Below, one piece after another: positions 10,313 through 18,130 of a stretch of 64,000 nt of DNA. The notes beneath the pieces were generated by a model. The model was not told where the DNA came from, ran no database searches, and saw only the letters and a list, made by a program, of their open reading frames with translations. The position numbers were made by a program, and so were the translations under genes. Source of the stretch: Pseudogemmobacter sp044142105 (lineage in GTDB: Bacteria; Pseudomonadota; Alphaproteobacteria; Rhodobacterales; Rhodobacteraceae); NCBI RefSeq assembly GCF_044142105.1, contig NZ_JBGTYM010000006.1:1-64000 (forward strand). The letters are read 5' to 3'. The number at the start of each line of letters is the position of its first letter. Position 1 is the stretch's first letter.

Positions 10313-10343
10313 AAAGACCCCGGCGCATCGCTGCAACCGGGGC
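10311..10343 (-). terminator. intrinsic terminator of the leftward island genes
   Basis: On the minus strand, CCCCGG (10342-10337), a 13-base loop, CCGGGG (10323-10318) and then TCTTTTT. A stem followed by a T-run is classic for intrinsic termination of the leftward transcript ending at 10408. The A-run on the plus strand overlaps the stop codon of the opposing gene. Confidence 0.7.
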
Positions 10344-10372
10344 CTATCGCCGGGTCACTACTCCGACTGCCA

Positions 10373-10401
10373 GACAGGGCGAAAGGAATTAAGCCCCTGT
10401 C
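10373..10401. repeat. inverted repeat between convergent genes
   Basis: GACAGGG (10373-10379) and CCCTGTC (10395-10401) with a 15-base loop. It lies just after the stop of the leftward 245-aa gene. No T-run; it may assist the terminator next to it. Confidence 0.4.
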
Positions 10402-10407
10402 CGATCC

Positions 10408-11145
10408 TTATTCAGCCGCTTCGGCGGGCGGCACGGCGAAGGGGGCTTCGGCATCGACAAAGGTTTCCCGTGCCTTGTTCGACTGCGCCGTGTCATAGGC
10501 AGCGGCTTTCAGCTTCGCCATGCCTGCCTCAATCTTCGACGCTTCGGCCCCCACTTCGACCGCGTGAACCATCGCGGCGGCATCGTCGGGCGCGAACTCG
10601 ACAACGGCGGTCTGGATCAACTGCGACCAGCGATCATCCGTCAGGCCCGAGTTGAAGGCCGGGGCCGCGTTCAGGGCTGCGGCAATATCCCGGTTCGACT
10701 TCACTAAGCGCGACGCTTCAACGGGCCATGACGGATCGGCCTTCGCAGCCATGTCGCGGAAGATGGCACGGGTTTCGGCATACAAAGCGGTCTTGTCGGG
10801 ATCGGCGGCGATAGGCGCGAAAGCACGGTCGCGGGCCGCTGCGGCGTCTTTGTCTGCCTTGTCGCGAATATACGCAATATCTTTGGCGACGTGTTCGGCC
10901 AAGCGGTCGTAGATTTGGCGCGAAGCCTCATGCTGCATCGGAACAGTCTTCGTCACATCGGACGCGATACGGCTGATACGCTTGATCGCATCTTTGACGG
11001 CCCAATCGACGCGGTTCGCCGCCGCCGCGATGGACGTTTCGACTTCGTTCTGGGCGTATTTCCAGAAGTGAACCTTGAACCCGATTGTCGGGGTCAGCAT
11101 CATGTCAAGAAATTCGGCATAAGCGGGGTTCAGATATTTGGGCAT
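10408..11145 (-). CDS. unknown island protein, helical
   Basis: A 245-residue, Ala/Asp/Lys-rich protein, largely helical (KDIAYIRDKADKDAAAARDR; EASKIEAGMAKLKAAAYDTA), with an acidic Pro/Ala tail. No transmembrane segment, no catalytic motif and no recognised family. Its start is separated by three bases from the stop of the 130-aa gene upstream (11149), so it is the last gene of a leftward operon that ends at the terminator at 10311-10343. Confidence 0.72.
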   Translation of the reverse strand: MPKYLNPAYAEFLDMMLTPTIGFKVHFWKYAQNEVETSIAAAANRVDWAVKDAIKRISRIASDVTKTVPMQHEASRQIYDRLAEHVAKDIAYIRDKADKDAAAARDRAFAPIAADPDKTALYAETRAIFRDMAAKADPSWPVEASRLVKSNRDIAAALNAAPAFNSGLTDDRWSQLIQTAVVEFAPDDAAAMVHAVEVGAEASKIEAGMAKLKAAAYDTAQSNKARETFVDAEAPFAVPPAEAAE

Positions 11146-11148
11146 GAT

Positions 11149-11541
11149 TTAGACTTTCCATTTCTGCCCGGTTGAAATCTCGACTTGCCATTCGGTTCCG
11201 CTGGCGTCGGTTTCATACCGGAATTTCAGGGGCTTCGCGCCGGGCGCAAGTTGATCGGTAAAGCCCGCAGGTGCAGGCGACGTGTCCTTGCCATTCGTAT
11301 TCCCTTCATCATCAATTTGCGCGTCGTAATCTATCAGATCGCGAAGCAACTTCGATTGTTGATTACGTGCATAAATTTCGAATCCGCCCGGCGGTTCAGG
11401 CCAAATCAAGTGACCGGGGTTCGCCGGGTCTTCGATCATCTGCATGTATGGCCCGCCGACAACGCAAATGACCTTCGGCAGATCGTTCATCTTTCGCTTC
11501 GCCTCAAGCTTGGCAATACGCGATGCAAGGATGCGGCTCAT
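11149..11541 (-). CDS. unknown small island protein
   Basis: A 130-residue protein. It begins with a short charged helix (MSRILASRIAKLEAKRK), then VICVVGGPYMQMIEDPANPG, and has a beta-rich C-terminus (WQVEISTGQKWKV). It overlaps the upstream 83-aa gene by four bases (ATGA), so the two are translationally coupled. Unrecognised. The opening helix resembles the N-terminal helix often found in small phage proteins whose role is not known. Confidence 0.7.
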   Translation of the reverse strand: MSRILASRIAKLEAKRKMNDLPKVICVVGGPYMQMIEDPANPGHLIWPEPPGGFEIYARNQQSKLLRDLIDYDAQIDDEGNTNGKDTSPAPAGFTDQLAPGAKPLKFRYETDASGTEWQVEISTGQKWKV

Positions 11542-11789
11542 TCGCTCGCCTCAAGCGCGGCAATACGTTCGGCCAAATCCGTATCAACGAAAGAACGGGA
11601 AATCAGCGCAACCACGTTCACAAGGCGGCTGCAATCTTCGATCTTCAATTTGCCGTTCCGCGCTTCGCGATAAAGCTTCGTCATTTCAAGGCGACAGTCG
11701 ATCACCGATGCAAGCCGAACCCGCTTCTGCGGTTCAGCAGGGGGAAGGGGGGTATTGGCAGAAGGCCATACCGAACTTGCGTTTGCCAT
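11538..11789 (-). CDS. unknown small island protein
   Basis: An 83-residue protein with the helical core RLEMTKLYREARNGKLKIED and the tail SFVDTDLAERIAALEASE. Its stop overlaps the start of the 130-aa gene. The pattern of a short basic helix followed by conserved acidic residues suggests a DNA- or protein-binding accessory role, but no family is recognised. Confidence 0.62.
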   Translation of the reverse strand: MANASSVWPSANTPLPPAEPQKRVRLASVIDCRLEMTKLYREARNGKLKIEDCSRLVNVVALISRSFVDTDLAERIAALEASE

Positions 11790-11868
11790 GATTGCACCGT
11801 GCAGATTTGAGCATGTAAGGGCGGCTTAATGATATGCTATCAGGGATAGGCTTAATATCGAAATCCGG

Positions 11869-12156
11869 TCAATCCCAAATCGCCAACTCTGCCGGAATTG
11901 ACGCACCCCATCCAATATCTTGCCGCACCTTTACTTTGCGGCGATGCCTTTCGGCTGACTTCCTACCCCGTTCTATTTGGATTACGTCTAATACTTCGCC
12001 GATGTTTTCGATCTTATTCTTTCGGCGCTTCCAATCCTTATTTTCGGAAATGATACGACGCTGCATTTCGATGATGTCTTCGACTAAAAGCGGCGCACCG
12101 CGATAGGCGTTTCGAATTCGTTCTTCGCTGAATGCTTCATTGCTCATTTTCATCAT
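11869..12156 (-). CDS. unknown small basic island protein
   Basis: A 95-residue, strongly charged protein with a long basic helix (MQRRIISENKDWKRRKNKIE) and a second basic segment (RGRKSAERHRRKVKVRQD), consistent with nucleic-acid binding. The start is placed at the first of a cluster of ATGs (12156, 12153, 12147); an upstream extension to 12210 is unlikely. Unrecognised. Confidence 0.6.
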   Translation of the reverse strand: MMKMSNEAFSEERIRNAYRGAPLLVEDIIEMQRRIISENKDWKRRKNKIENIGEVLDVIQIERGRKSAERHRRKVKVRQDIGWGASIPAELAIWD

Positions 12157-12308
12157 GCCCACATTATTCAGCCCGCAGGCTCGATTTATCCCCATCCCCG
12201 CAGCGCCCATAGGAAGCCCGTGCAGCGCCCATCCCCATCTAGGCCACCATGCACCACCCCAAGCCGTGCCATGCCCTGCCCGTGGCCCGCTGGCGCAGCG
12301 CCCCGCGC

Positions 12309-12977
12309 CTATGCCTGCCCTGCCTCTGCCAGAAGGTCGGCCCTTGAGTTAACACCCAAAGCCCGCCACATGGCCTGCCTCTCTTCCCGCATGTGATCTT
12401 CGATTGATTGTCCGGGTTTCAGCCAGCCAGACCGGCCTTGATGAAACTGATGCGGCATGATCTTCGCGACGCGGTTCAGGGCGTGAACTTCGGCCATACG
12501 GGGAACTTCGCGTTCGTAAGTTTCGGACTTCACTTTGCGGTGCCGCTCCATTTCGTTCAGGTATCGCGTGAACGTGATGCTTGGCGCTTCTTCGTAAAAC
12601 TCTTGCCCAAGGGCGCGGGTATAGTCGTTGGCGCGAAACAAAATTTCGCGATCAATTGACAGCAAGGCGTTCAGCTTGAGGAACGATTGACTGCAAAGCG
12701 GCTTCAACGCTTCGACAATCGACGGGATGGAACTGGAAAGAATACTCCATACCGGGGCGTTGCGAACACGACGCCTGTAAGCCTCAAACACCGACCATTC
12801 CCTATGAACCCATTCGCTAAGAACGTCGGTCAAAAGATGATCCGAAGTCGCAGCGGTCGGAAGTTCTTTGCTTCGGTCGATAAGTCGGTGGCAAAGCAGG
12901 AAGTCAAACCCGCCCGGCTGTTCGGTCGCCATAGCGATGAAGTCTTCGGCTACTAGCGGGTATCCGGTTGCAGTCAT
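12309..12977 (-). CDS. unknown island protein downstream of paired repeat site B
   Basis: A 222-residue soluble protein with Trp/Arg-rich helices (WVHREWSVFEAYRRRVRNAP) and a C-terminal segment MREERQAMWRALGVNSRADL. No family recognised. The ATG at 12977 has a ribosome site GAAGGGA. The paired TGGGTAGA/TGGGTGGA element starts 21 bases upstream of the start codon, where a promoter would be expected, so this gene is probably a regulated target. Confidence 0.7.
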   Translation of the reverse strand: MTATGYPLVAEDFIAMATEQPGGFDFLLCHRLIDRSKELPTAATSDHLLTDVLSEWVHREWSVFEAYRRRVRNAPVWSILSSSIPSIVEALKPLCSQSFLKLNALLSIDREILFRANDYTRALGQEFYEEAPSITFTRYLNEMERHRKVKSETYEREVPRMAEVHALNRVAKIMPHQFHQGRSGWLKPGQSIEDHMREERQAMWRALGVNSRADLLAEAGQA

Positions 12978-12997
12978 TTCGTGGTTCCCTTCAATAG

Positions 12998-13016
12998 TGG
13001 GTAGATTGTGGGTGGA
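12998..13016 (+). promoter_or_regulatory. paired TGGGTRGA site B
   Basis: TGGGTAGA-TTG-TGGGTGGA, 11-base period, in the spacer immediately upstream of the leftward 222-aa gene. Matches the 8-mers of site C base for base. Confidence 0.6.
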
Positions 13017-13103
13017 CAGATCACGAAGCTTTATTCGTGTTATATTTCAATGTGGATCGGTAGCGGTCTGCGCTGCCATGATGCCCACAGGTATCTGTCG
13101 CAC

Positions 13104-13202
13104 ACTGTCCCTTGTGCGGGTGGGGCGGAAATGTTGTCCGACCTGTCCCTATTAAAGAGGATAGGGGAACCCCCCATACCATTCGTGTGCGCAAGGAACA
13201 GT
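13104..13202. repeat. nested inverted repeats between primase gene and 222-aa gene
   Basis: Outer arms ACTGTCCCTTGTGC (13104-13117) and GCGCAAGGAACAGT (13189-13202) pair with two mismatches. Near their centre is a perfect 6-bp hairpin, CCCTAT/ATAGGG (13147-13152 and 13161-13166, loop TAAAGAGG). CTGTCCCT also occurs twice directly (13105-13112, 13143-13150). There is no T-run. The position next to a primase gene is compatible with a replication origin or a structured RNA. Confidence 0.5.
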
Positions 13203-13235
13203 CGGTGACAGTTAGGGTTCGGGCGGGTTGAAGTG

Positions 13236-15581
13236 TCACACATTGTCGCCGCCCTTGCCGAACAGCGACCGCAGTTCAGCCTTCGCCTTGTTCCTGCGGT
13301 CAATTTCCGCCCGCGCCCGGCCTTCGAAAAGGACATGCACTTGCGGGTTAACGATGTGCTTCGTTGAATCGCGACGCGGCCCTTGAACACTTTCAATCCA
13401 ACCCAAAGCGGAAAGCTGTTCAAACAGCGGACGGATTTCGTCGTTCTTCAAGCTGCGCAAGGCACGGTCGCCGCGCTGAACCGTTCGCGCGTCAATTTCC
13501 TGCAACTTGTGGGCAACGATATACATGGCAAGGTCTTGCAGCCGGTCCCATTCCGACGAAAGCCCGAGGACATTCTGATAAAACGCGGCGGCATGTGGCA
13601 GCAAAAATTCGTGCATGAAGCGAAGCACTCGAAGCGCAACAGCTTCTTCAATTCTGCCAATACGCTGAAAATCGGGCGGGCATCCGTTCAGGGTGTTTCC
13701 CAAGTGGTCAACGACATGAAACACGACACAAAGACGGGCAAAGATGCCGTCATATTTCCCGATGTGTGATGCCAACTTCGGCGAAACGCTTTCAATTGCT
13801 TGAAGTTCATTGTGCCTAATTTCGGCACGGCGCTGAACAGCCTGCGCTTCACGGGTGAATTCTAGCGGCGCGGAAAGGAACCCGAAACCGTAGCACCCTT
13901 CGATTAGCTGGGAATACCAGTCGTCCAATCCTTGCGGCGACGGTTCTGCGCTTGTGACAGTTGCAGGTGGCAGGATGACCGGCAAGAACCGCTGCAAAAG
14001 GCCGTCGTCGGCGGTGTTCGCTGCGACCTTTCGTATCGCCTCGGGCTGGATAGCGCCGATCATCGAAACTGACCAGTTCTGCACAACCCGTGTGCCTCGC
14101 TTGATCCGATCAACGACATATTCGCCGCCGTCGTAGGCTTTCAGCCATGCGGCGCGGTCGGCACCGGCGCTGTTGCCGTAACGCTCAAGTCCCGCGAACC
14201 AGCCGCTAAGTTCGTCCTGCTTCGACAGAACACCGTTCAGGCTATCGGCTAGCGTATCTTGCATAGCTTCTACGGTCGTATCTTCGATCCGCGCCCGCGT
14301 CTTGGCTGGTGGCTTCCGTGTCTTCCGTTCGTCCGGTGGAAGGGCGTCGTATTCGTCCTTCTTACGCAGGTATTCACGCACAAGTCGGGCGTCGATCCGT
14401 GCCAGCGGTTCGGTTGCCGCATTGATTTGGGGCGTCTTCTTCGAAGACGGCGGGCCGACTAACACACCCCAAATCCGCGCCGCTTCTTCCCAAGAACTGC
14501 CCGGCTTCACCCTGACCCTGATCTTGTCGGGGGTCGCGGCGGCACAAGTGACCAGAGCGGCAACCGCCAGCCCGGCAGCATCGCACCCAAGTTCCTTCCC
14601 CTTGGCGTTCGCCCACCATTCGATGAATTCGGGCAAAACACCTGTGGGCACAGAAGGCGGCTGCAACTGCCCGAACAGGTCAACGGGCTGCGACGCGGCC
14701 AGCTTTTCGCGCCCTGCTTCGATCAACCCTGCGGAATCGACAAACTCAAAGTCGCGATCCGCCGCTTTGTCGATCATGTCTTCAAGGTAGCCGTCGCGAT
14801 CAGCCTTTGCCCGCTGACCCAAGCCGGATGCCCGGAACACGCGCATTACTTGCGCGATATTTCGGGAATAGAACCAAAGCATATCGACAAGCGCGAAGTC
14901 AGCTTCCGACTGCGACGAATACATGACTTGCCAGTTGCCTGCCCAAAGATCGGCAAATTTCTGGCCATTCGATGCAGCCTTTCCGCGTTCGTAGATTTCT
15001 TCGTCGCCAGCGCGTTCCGGCTGTTCAAAGGTAGCCGCGACGCTGGCCGAAAACCGCTTTGCGAAATTGGCAGCGACGAACTGGTTCAACAGATCGCGAC
15101 GTTCGGCGATTGGCCGGGGCGCACCGAACGCCTGTCCGGTCACGGTGACGAACCGGCTTTCCGAATAGGCTTCGACAGCCGACACGCTGTTCTTGCGCCC
15201 CCGACCGCCGGGCATTTCGCCTTCAATCCACACATGCAGGCCGGTGCCGCTCGGGCTGACCTCTGTGTAGCTGGCAAACCGCTGAACGACTTCCTGCGCC
15301 AAGGGCGACAGCACCCCGTCGGGGTCGATACAGCCGTCAAGGTCGATGCAGGCGAACCGATCCTGCCCCGACAGCACATAGCCGATGCCCACAGCCCCCG
15401 TGACCCCGCAAGCCTGATCGAAGCTGCCCCATGTGGTCGGATCATCAACGCTGGCCCTTTGCCCGGTGCGCGGATTCTGCGGCACCTTGCGCGGCTTCGG
15501 TTCGTCGGGCATCTGTTCGAAGCGCCACGCAACCCACTGGGGCCGATCTGTAAGTTCTCGCGGGATACTCTGCGACTGCAT
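13236..15581 (-). CDS. primase/helicase-like replication protein (primase-polymerase N-terminus, DUF3987)
   Basis: A 781-residue protein. The N-terminal about 170 residues resemble the primase-polymerase domain of phage and plasmid primases, with the acidic motif CIDLDGCID and the block SPSGTGLHVWIEG. A helical segment (ADFALVDMLWFYSRNIAQVM) resembles the helical-bundle domain found in NrS-1-type polymerases. The rest fits DUF3987, with a Walker-A-like VGPPSSKKTP and an ATPase-like core. Expected to initiate replication of the excised island. The start at 15581 has little ribosome-site support, because the paired TGGGTRGA site C occupies 15595-15613, only 13 bases from the start codon. Confidence 0.85.
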   Translation of the reverse strand: MQSQSIPRELTDRPQWVAWRFEQMPDEPKPRKVPQNPRTGQRASVDDPTTWGSFDQACGVTGAVGIGYVLSGQDRFACIDLDGCIDPDGVLSPLAQEVVQRFASYTEVSPSGTGLHVWIEGEMPGGRGRKNSVSAVEAYSESRFVTVTGQAFGAPRPIAERRDLLNQFVAANFAKRFSASVAATFEQPERAGDEEIYERGKAASNGQKFADLWAGNWQVMYSSQSEADFALVDMLWFYSRNIAQVMRVFRASGLGQRAKADRDGYLEDMIDKAADRDFEFVDSAGLIEAGREKLAASQPVDLFGQLQPPSVPTGVLPEFIEWWANAKGKELGCDAAGLAVAALVTCAAATPDKIRVRVKPGSSWEEAARIWGVLVGPPSSKKTPQINAATEPLARIDARLVREYLRKKDEYDALPPDERKTRKPPAKTRARIEDTTVEAMQDTLADSLNGVLSKQDELSGWFAGLERYGNSAGADRAAWLKAYDGGEYVVDRIKRGTRVVQNWSVSMIGAIQPEAIRKVAANTADDGLLQRFLPVILPPATVTSAEPSPQGLDDWYSQLIEGCYGFGFLSAPLEFTREAQAVQRRAEIRHNELQAIESVSPKLASHIGKYDGIFARLCVVFHVVDHLGNTLNGCPPDFQRIGRIEEAVALRVLRFMHEFLLPHAAAFYQNVLGLSSEWDRLQDLAMYIVAHKLQEIDARTVQRGDRALRSLKNDEIRPLFEQLSALGWIESVQGPRRDSTKHIVNPQVHVLFEGRARAEIDRRNKAKAELRSLFGKGGDNV

Positions 15582-15594
15582 ATTCGGGCCTGTA

Positions 15595-15613
15595 TGGGTA
15601 GAAAATGGGTGGA
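15595..15613 (+). promoter_or_regulatory. paired TGGGTRGA site C
   Basis: TGGGTAGA-AAA-TGGGTGGA, 11-base period, 13 bases upstream of the primase start codon. Occupancy here should block either promoter or ribosome access for the replication gene. Confidence 0.65.
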
Positions 15614-15662
15614 ATATTCGGCGATTGATATTCGCCGTTTTCTTTCAATTACTTGAGTTGAA

Positions 15663-15902
15663 TTAATCGCAGCCCGCACGGCTGCCATAAGCTTCCGCGA
15701 TCAAGGTGGCGATTTCTTCGACAGTTTCGCGCAACCATTCCAGCGCCATGCTGTCTGGATCGGCGGGTTCGCGGCGGAACCAAGCGGTGCAGTTCGTTCC
15801 GTCCGGTGCCCCCTTCGGCCTGCCGGGATGAAACTGTTCGACAGCGGCGGCATTCAGAAGAAAACCGGCCCCGGTGCGGGCGTTCGTCACTCGAATGAAC
15901 AT
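15663..15902 (-). CDS. unknown small island protein
   Basis: A 79-residue protein starting MFIRVTNARTGAGFLLNAAA with an acidic C-terminal helix (LEWLRETVEEIATLIAEAYG). It starts two bases after the stop of the AlpA-like gene and so is cotranscribed with it. The opening, a beta-strand pair ending in a conserved Asn-Ala, is seen in small flagellar-regulator-like and phage-borne proteins, but the match is too short to name. Confidence 0.62.
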   Translation of the reverse strand: MFIRVTNARTGAGFLLNAAAVEQFHPGRPKGAPDGTNCTAWFRREPADPDSMALEWLRETVEEIATLIAEAYGSRAGCD

Positions 15903-15904
15903 GG

Positions 15905-16216
15905 TCAAGCACACCGCTTGCGGGCGTCGGTCAGTTCGATGACCAAAGCGCGAATAAGGTCTTCCGTCTTCCCGGCGATCCGCGCAGCGCACATGGCGTT
16001 CACTTCGGACGCGGGCCACGCGCTTGAATTGGTGCCAAGCTTGATCGGACGGGGGAACAAGCCCTTTGCCATCGCCTCATAGAGCGTCGGGCGGGCCATG
16101 CCGGTGACGGCGCAAACGTCGGGGGTGCGCATCAGCGCGTTCGGCACCAGAGCCGCAGGGCTGAATGCACGGTCGGGGCTGCCATAGTCGGCAACAGGGG
16201 GCGCAGGGTTTGTCAT
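15905..16216 (-). CDS. AlpA-family helix-turn-helix regulator / excisionase
   Basis: A 103-residue protein. The core MRTPDVCAVTGMARPTLYEA, followed by GLFPRPIKLGTNSSAWPASE, is the MerR-like winged helix-turn-helix of AlpA/Xis proteins, with the expected G-x-FP-x-P-x-x-LG turn. The N-terminal about 28 residues form a flexible extension. It is well placed between the integrase and primase genes to control both, and AlpA proteins of P4-like islands activate integrase transcription or direct excision. The ATG at 16216 has a GAGGAT ribosome site. Two direct copies of CTGCCGGTCG (16245, 16281) lie upstream and may be its own operator. Confidence 0.82.
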   Translation of the reverse strand: MTNPAPPVADYGSPDRAFSPAALVPNALMRTPDVCAVTGMARPTLYEAMAKGLFPRPIKLGTNSSAWPASEVNAMCAARIAGKTEDLIRALVIELTDARKRCA

Positions 16217-16244
16217 ATCGCTATCCTCACAAATCCCGGCGTGT

Positions 16245-16290
16245 CTGCCGGTCGTCTTGCGAGGCTAGCTGCAAATAGGGCTGCCGGTCG
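16245..16290. repeat. two direct repeats CTGCCGGTCG upstream of the AlpA-like gene
   Basis: Identical 10-mers at 16245-16254 and 16281-16290, 36 bases start to start, in the 103-base spacer upstream of the AlpA-like regulator gene. Candidate operator; could also be chance. Confidence 0.35.
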
Positions 16291-16319
16291 AAGCTGAACA
16301 AAAAACCACTTAGATTAAG

Positions 16320-16625
16320 CTATTGTGAACGCTTCGATATTTCTGCGATCAATCGCGATCTGAAATAGCGGCCATCTTCGGTCATACCTTGCGAGTATTC
16401 TTCGAAGAACCGTTCGACCGTGATAGAAACATTCGTTTCGGCGGTCGCAATGTGCCAATCGGCTGCCTTCGCGACGACCGCCGCTTTATGTGTTTGGCGT
16501 GGCCTGTTTCGCTTGCCGGTCGCCCGTTTGTCCTTGGCACCTTCCGGCCTGCCGCCTTTATCCGGGTTGTGCGCCCTGTGCAGAACGTCTTCGGGAACTT
16601 CCGGGACCATAGTCCATTTAGCCAT
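16320..16625 (-). CDS. unknown small basic island protein
   Basis: A 101-residue basic protein (KGGRPEGAKDKRATGKRNRP) with an acidic C-terminal helix (ITVERFFEEYSQGMTEDGRY). The N-terminal half looks like a disordered nucleic-acid-binding tail. Its ATG overlaps the integrase stop (TGATG), so it is translated by coupling with the integrase. That makes a recombination or regulatory accessory role plausible. Not recognised. Confidence 0.65.
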   Translation of the reverse strand: MAKWTMVPEVPEDVLHRAHNPDKGGRPEGAKDKRATGKRNRPRQTHKAAVVAKAADWHIATAETNVSITVERFFEEYSQGMTEDGRYFRSRLIAEISKRSQ

Positions 16626-17980
16626 CACGCCACCCCCGCCCGCAGCGAAACGACGGTCGAAGCGGCGTTACCGCGACAGAACGCGCTGAACCGTTCCATC
16701 ATATCGCGGCGCTGTTCGACAAGATCAGTGCGACGATACCGCTGTTCGACTTCGTTACCTACACGGTGCGCCAGCGCGATTTCGGATTGAATGTTGTCGA
16801 TACCGGCTTCCGTCGCCCAATCCTTGAAGGTCGAACGCAGGCCGTGCGGCACGGCGGGGCGCGGCTGCGGTTCTTCGGCGGGGTCTTCGGGCTGCGTCAG
16901 AACATGCGGGTCAATCCAGCCCTTGCCGTCCTTCTTCGCCTTGGCTTCGTGCATCCGCTTCATAACAGCGGAAATGGTCATGTCGGACATGACGCCGCCA
17001 CGCGGGGCCGGGAAGACCAGCGCCTTTGGGTTCTTGTGGTCGGCATCATAGTTCGGAAGCGACTTCAAAAGCGCGACCGCAGCTTCGGACAGCGGCACCG
17101 AATGCGGCTTCTTCATCTTCATGCGGGCTGCGGGGATCGTGAAGACCTTTGCGGCGAAATCCAATTCACCCCATGTCGCGCCGCGCACTTCGCCCGACCG
17201 GCTGGCGCACAACACAGCGAATTCCAGCGCCCGCGCTGCCATGCCGTCACGCTGGCGAAGATCGGCGAACCATGTGGGCATGTCGCCCTGTTGAATGGCT
17301 GGATGGTTCTGCGCTTCGGCCTTCTTCTGGTTCCCGATCCAGACTTCAAGCGCCTTCACCGATGCCGGGTTGTCGTGCTGGCGGCATCCTTCGTCCATCG
17401 CCCATGCGAAGACGCTTTCCATGCGACCGCGAACACGGCGGGCGGTGTCGGTCTTCGTGGCCCAAATCGGCTTCAACACGTCCTTCACGTCGTCAATGGT
17501 CAGGGTGCCCACATCCTTCGTCCCCATCTTGGGAATGGCGTGAAGGTCAAGGCTGGCTCGCCATTGCTTGCGGTGCTTATCGCTGCGGAAGTCTTCGATC
17601 TTGCCCGACTTCATGTATTCGTCCAGCGCGTCGGCGAAGGTGACGACCTTCGGCGCGTCCGGCGCGACCTTTGCCGCCAGCCTTTCCGCGATGGGATCAC
17701 GGCCAGCTTCGACAAGCTGTCGCAGTTCAGCGGCCCGCAGCCGGGCATCCTTGAGCGTCAGGCCCATCACGGGTTCGTCGGGGTCTTTGCGGGGCTTCGC
17801 GAACGGCCCAAGGCCCATGCTGCGGGTCTTGCCGTGCAGGGTGAACCTGAATTCCCATGACCGCGACAGAACGCCCTTCCAGTCGGTCACTTGTAGGAAC
17901 AGCCCGCCGCCATCGGCAAGCCTGCCCCGCGCCTTCTGCGCATCAATGTCCTTCGCCGTCAGCCGGTATATCTGCGCCAT
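16625..17980 (-). CDS. P4-type tyrosine integrase
   Basis: A 451-residue site-specific recombinase. It has the N-terminal DUF4102-like arm-binding domain (LADGGGLFLQVTDWKGVL, ARLRAAELRQLVEAGRDPIA), a SAM-like core-binding domain and a C-terminal catalytic domain. Catalytic residues in order are Arg near 261 in CASRSGEVRG, His379-x-x-Arg382 in VPHGLRSTFKDWA, His405 in ALAHRVGN and Tyr415 in VEQRYRRTD. It drives integration at the tRNA-Glu 3' end. The ATG at 17980 (MAQIYRLTAK) is the family start and has GAGGG before it; a longer frame reaching 18073 would run through the repeat site D. The 101-aa gene follows with a one-base overlap. Confidence 0.95.
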   Translation of the reverse strand: MAQIYRLTAKDIDAQKARGRLADGGGLFLQVTDWKGVLSRSWEFRFTLHGKTRSMGLGPFAKPRKDPDEPVMGLTLKDARLRAAELRQLVEAGRDPIAERLAAKVAPDAPKVVTFADALDEYMKSGKIEDFRSDKHRKQWRASLDLHAIPKMGTKDVGTLTIDDVKDVLKPIWATKTDTARRVRGRMESVFAWAMDEGCRQHDNPASVKALEVWIGNQKKAEAQNHPAIQQGDMPTWFADLRQRDGMAARALEFAVLCASRSGEVRGATWGELDFAAKVFTIPAARMKMKKPHSVPLSEAAVALLKSLPNYDADHKNPKALVFPAPRGGVMSDMTISAVMKRMHEAKAKKDGKGWIDPHVLTQPEDPAEEPQPRPAVPHGLRSTFKDWATEAGIDNIQSEIALAHRVGNEVEQRYRRTDLVEQRRDMMERFSAFCRGNAASTVVSLRAGVA

Positions 17981-17990
17981 CGCCGCACCC

Positions 17991-18009
17991 TCTACCCATT
18001 TTCCACCCA
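17991..18009 (-). promoter_or_regulatory. paired TGGGTRGA site D
   Basis: On the minus strand, TGGGTGGA-AAA-TGGGTAGA, 11-base period, ten bases upstream of the integrase start codon and abutting its ribosome site. Same two 8-mers as site C in the reverse order. Confidence 0.65.
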
Positions 18010-18029
18010 CATAATCTGGCAGAAAGGGG

Positions 18030-18117
18030 CAGACTGGACAAGACAGGTGCAGACGCGACAATCCAGCAAGCAACTGGAAACAATGGTTACTTCAGACAGC
18101 CACAGACGCTTGCAGAC
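18030..18117 (+). repeat. five direct CAGAC repeats between integrase and attR
   Basis: CAGAC at 18030, 18050, 18093, 18103 and 18113. The last three are spaced exactly ten bases apart and end 13 bases before the attR core. Spaced direct repeats next to att cores are typical of integrase arm-type or excisionase sites. Confidence 0.45.
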
Positions 18118-18130
18118 ACTATGAGGGAAG

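Noticed and set aside
12140..12352. Plus-strand frame left of the 222-aa island gene
   Set aside because: Pro/His/Ala-rich, no start context; it lies over the spacer and the end of a better-supported minus-strand gene.
13021..13239. Minus-strand frame of 72 codons between the primase and the 222-aa gene
   Set aside because: It coincides with the nested inverted repeats and has no plausible start site or product; the structure is better explained as noncoding.
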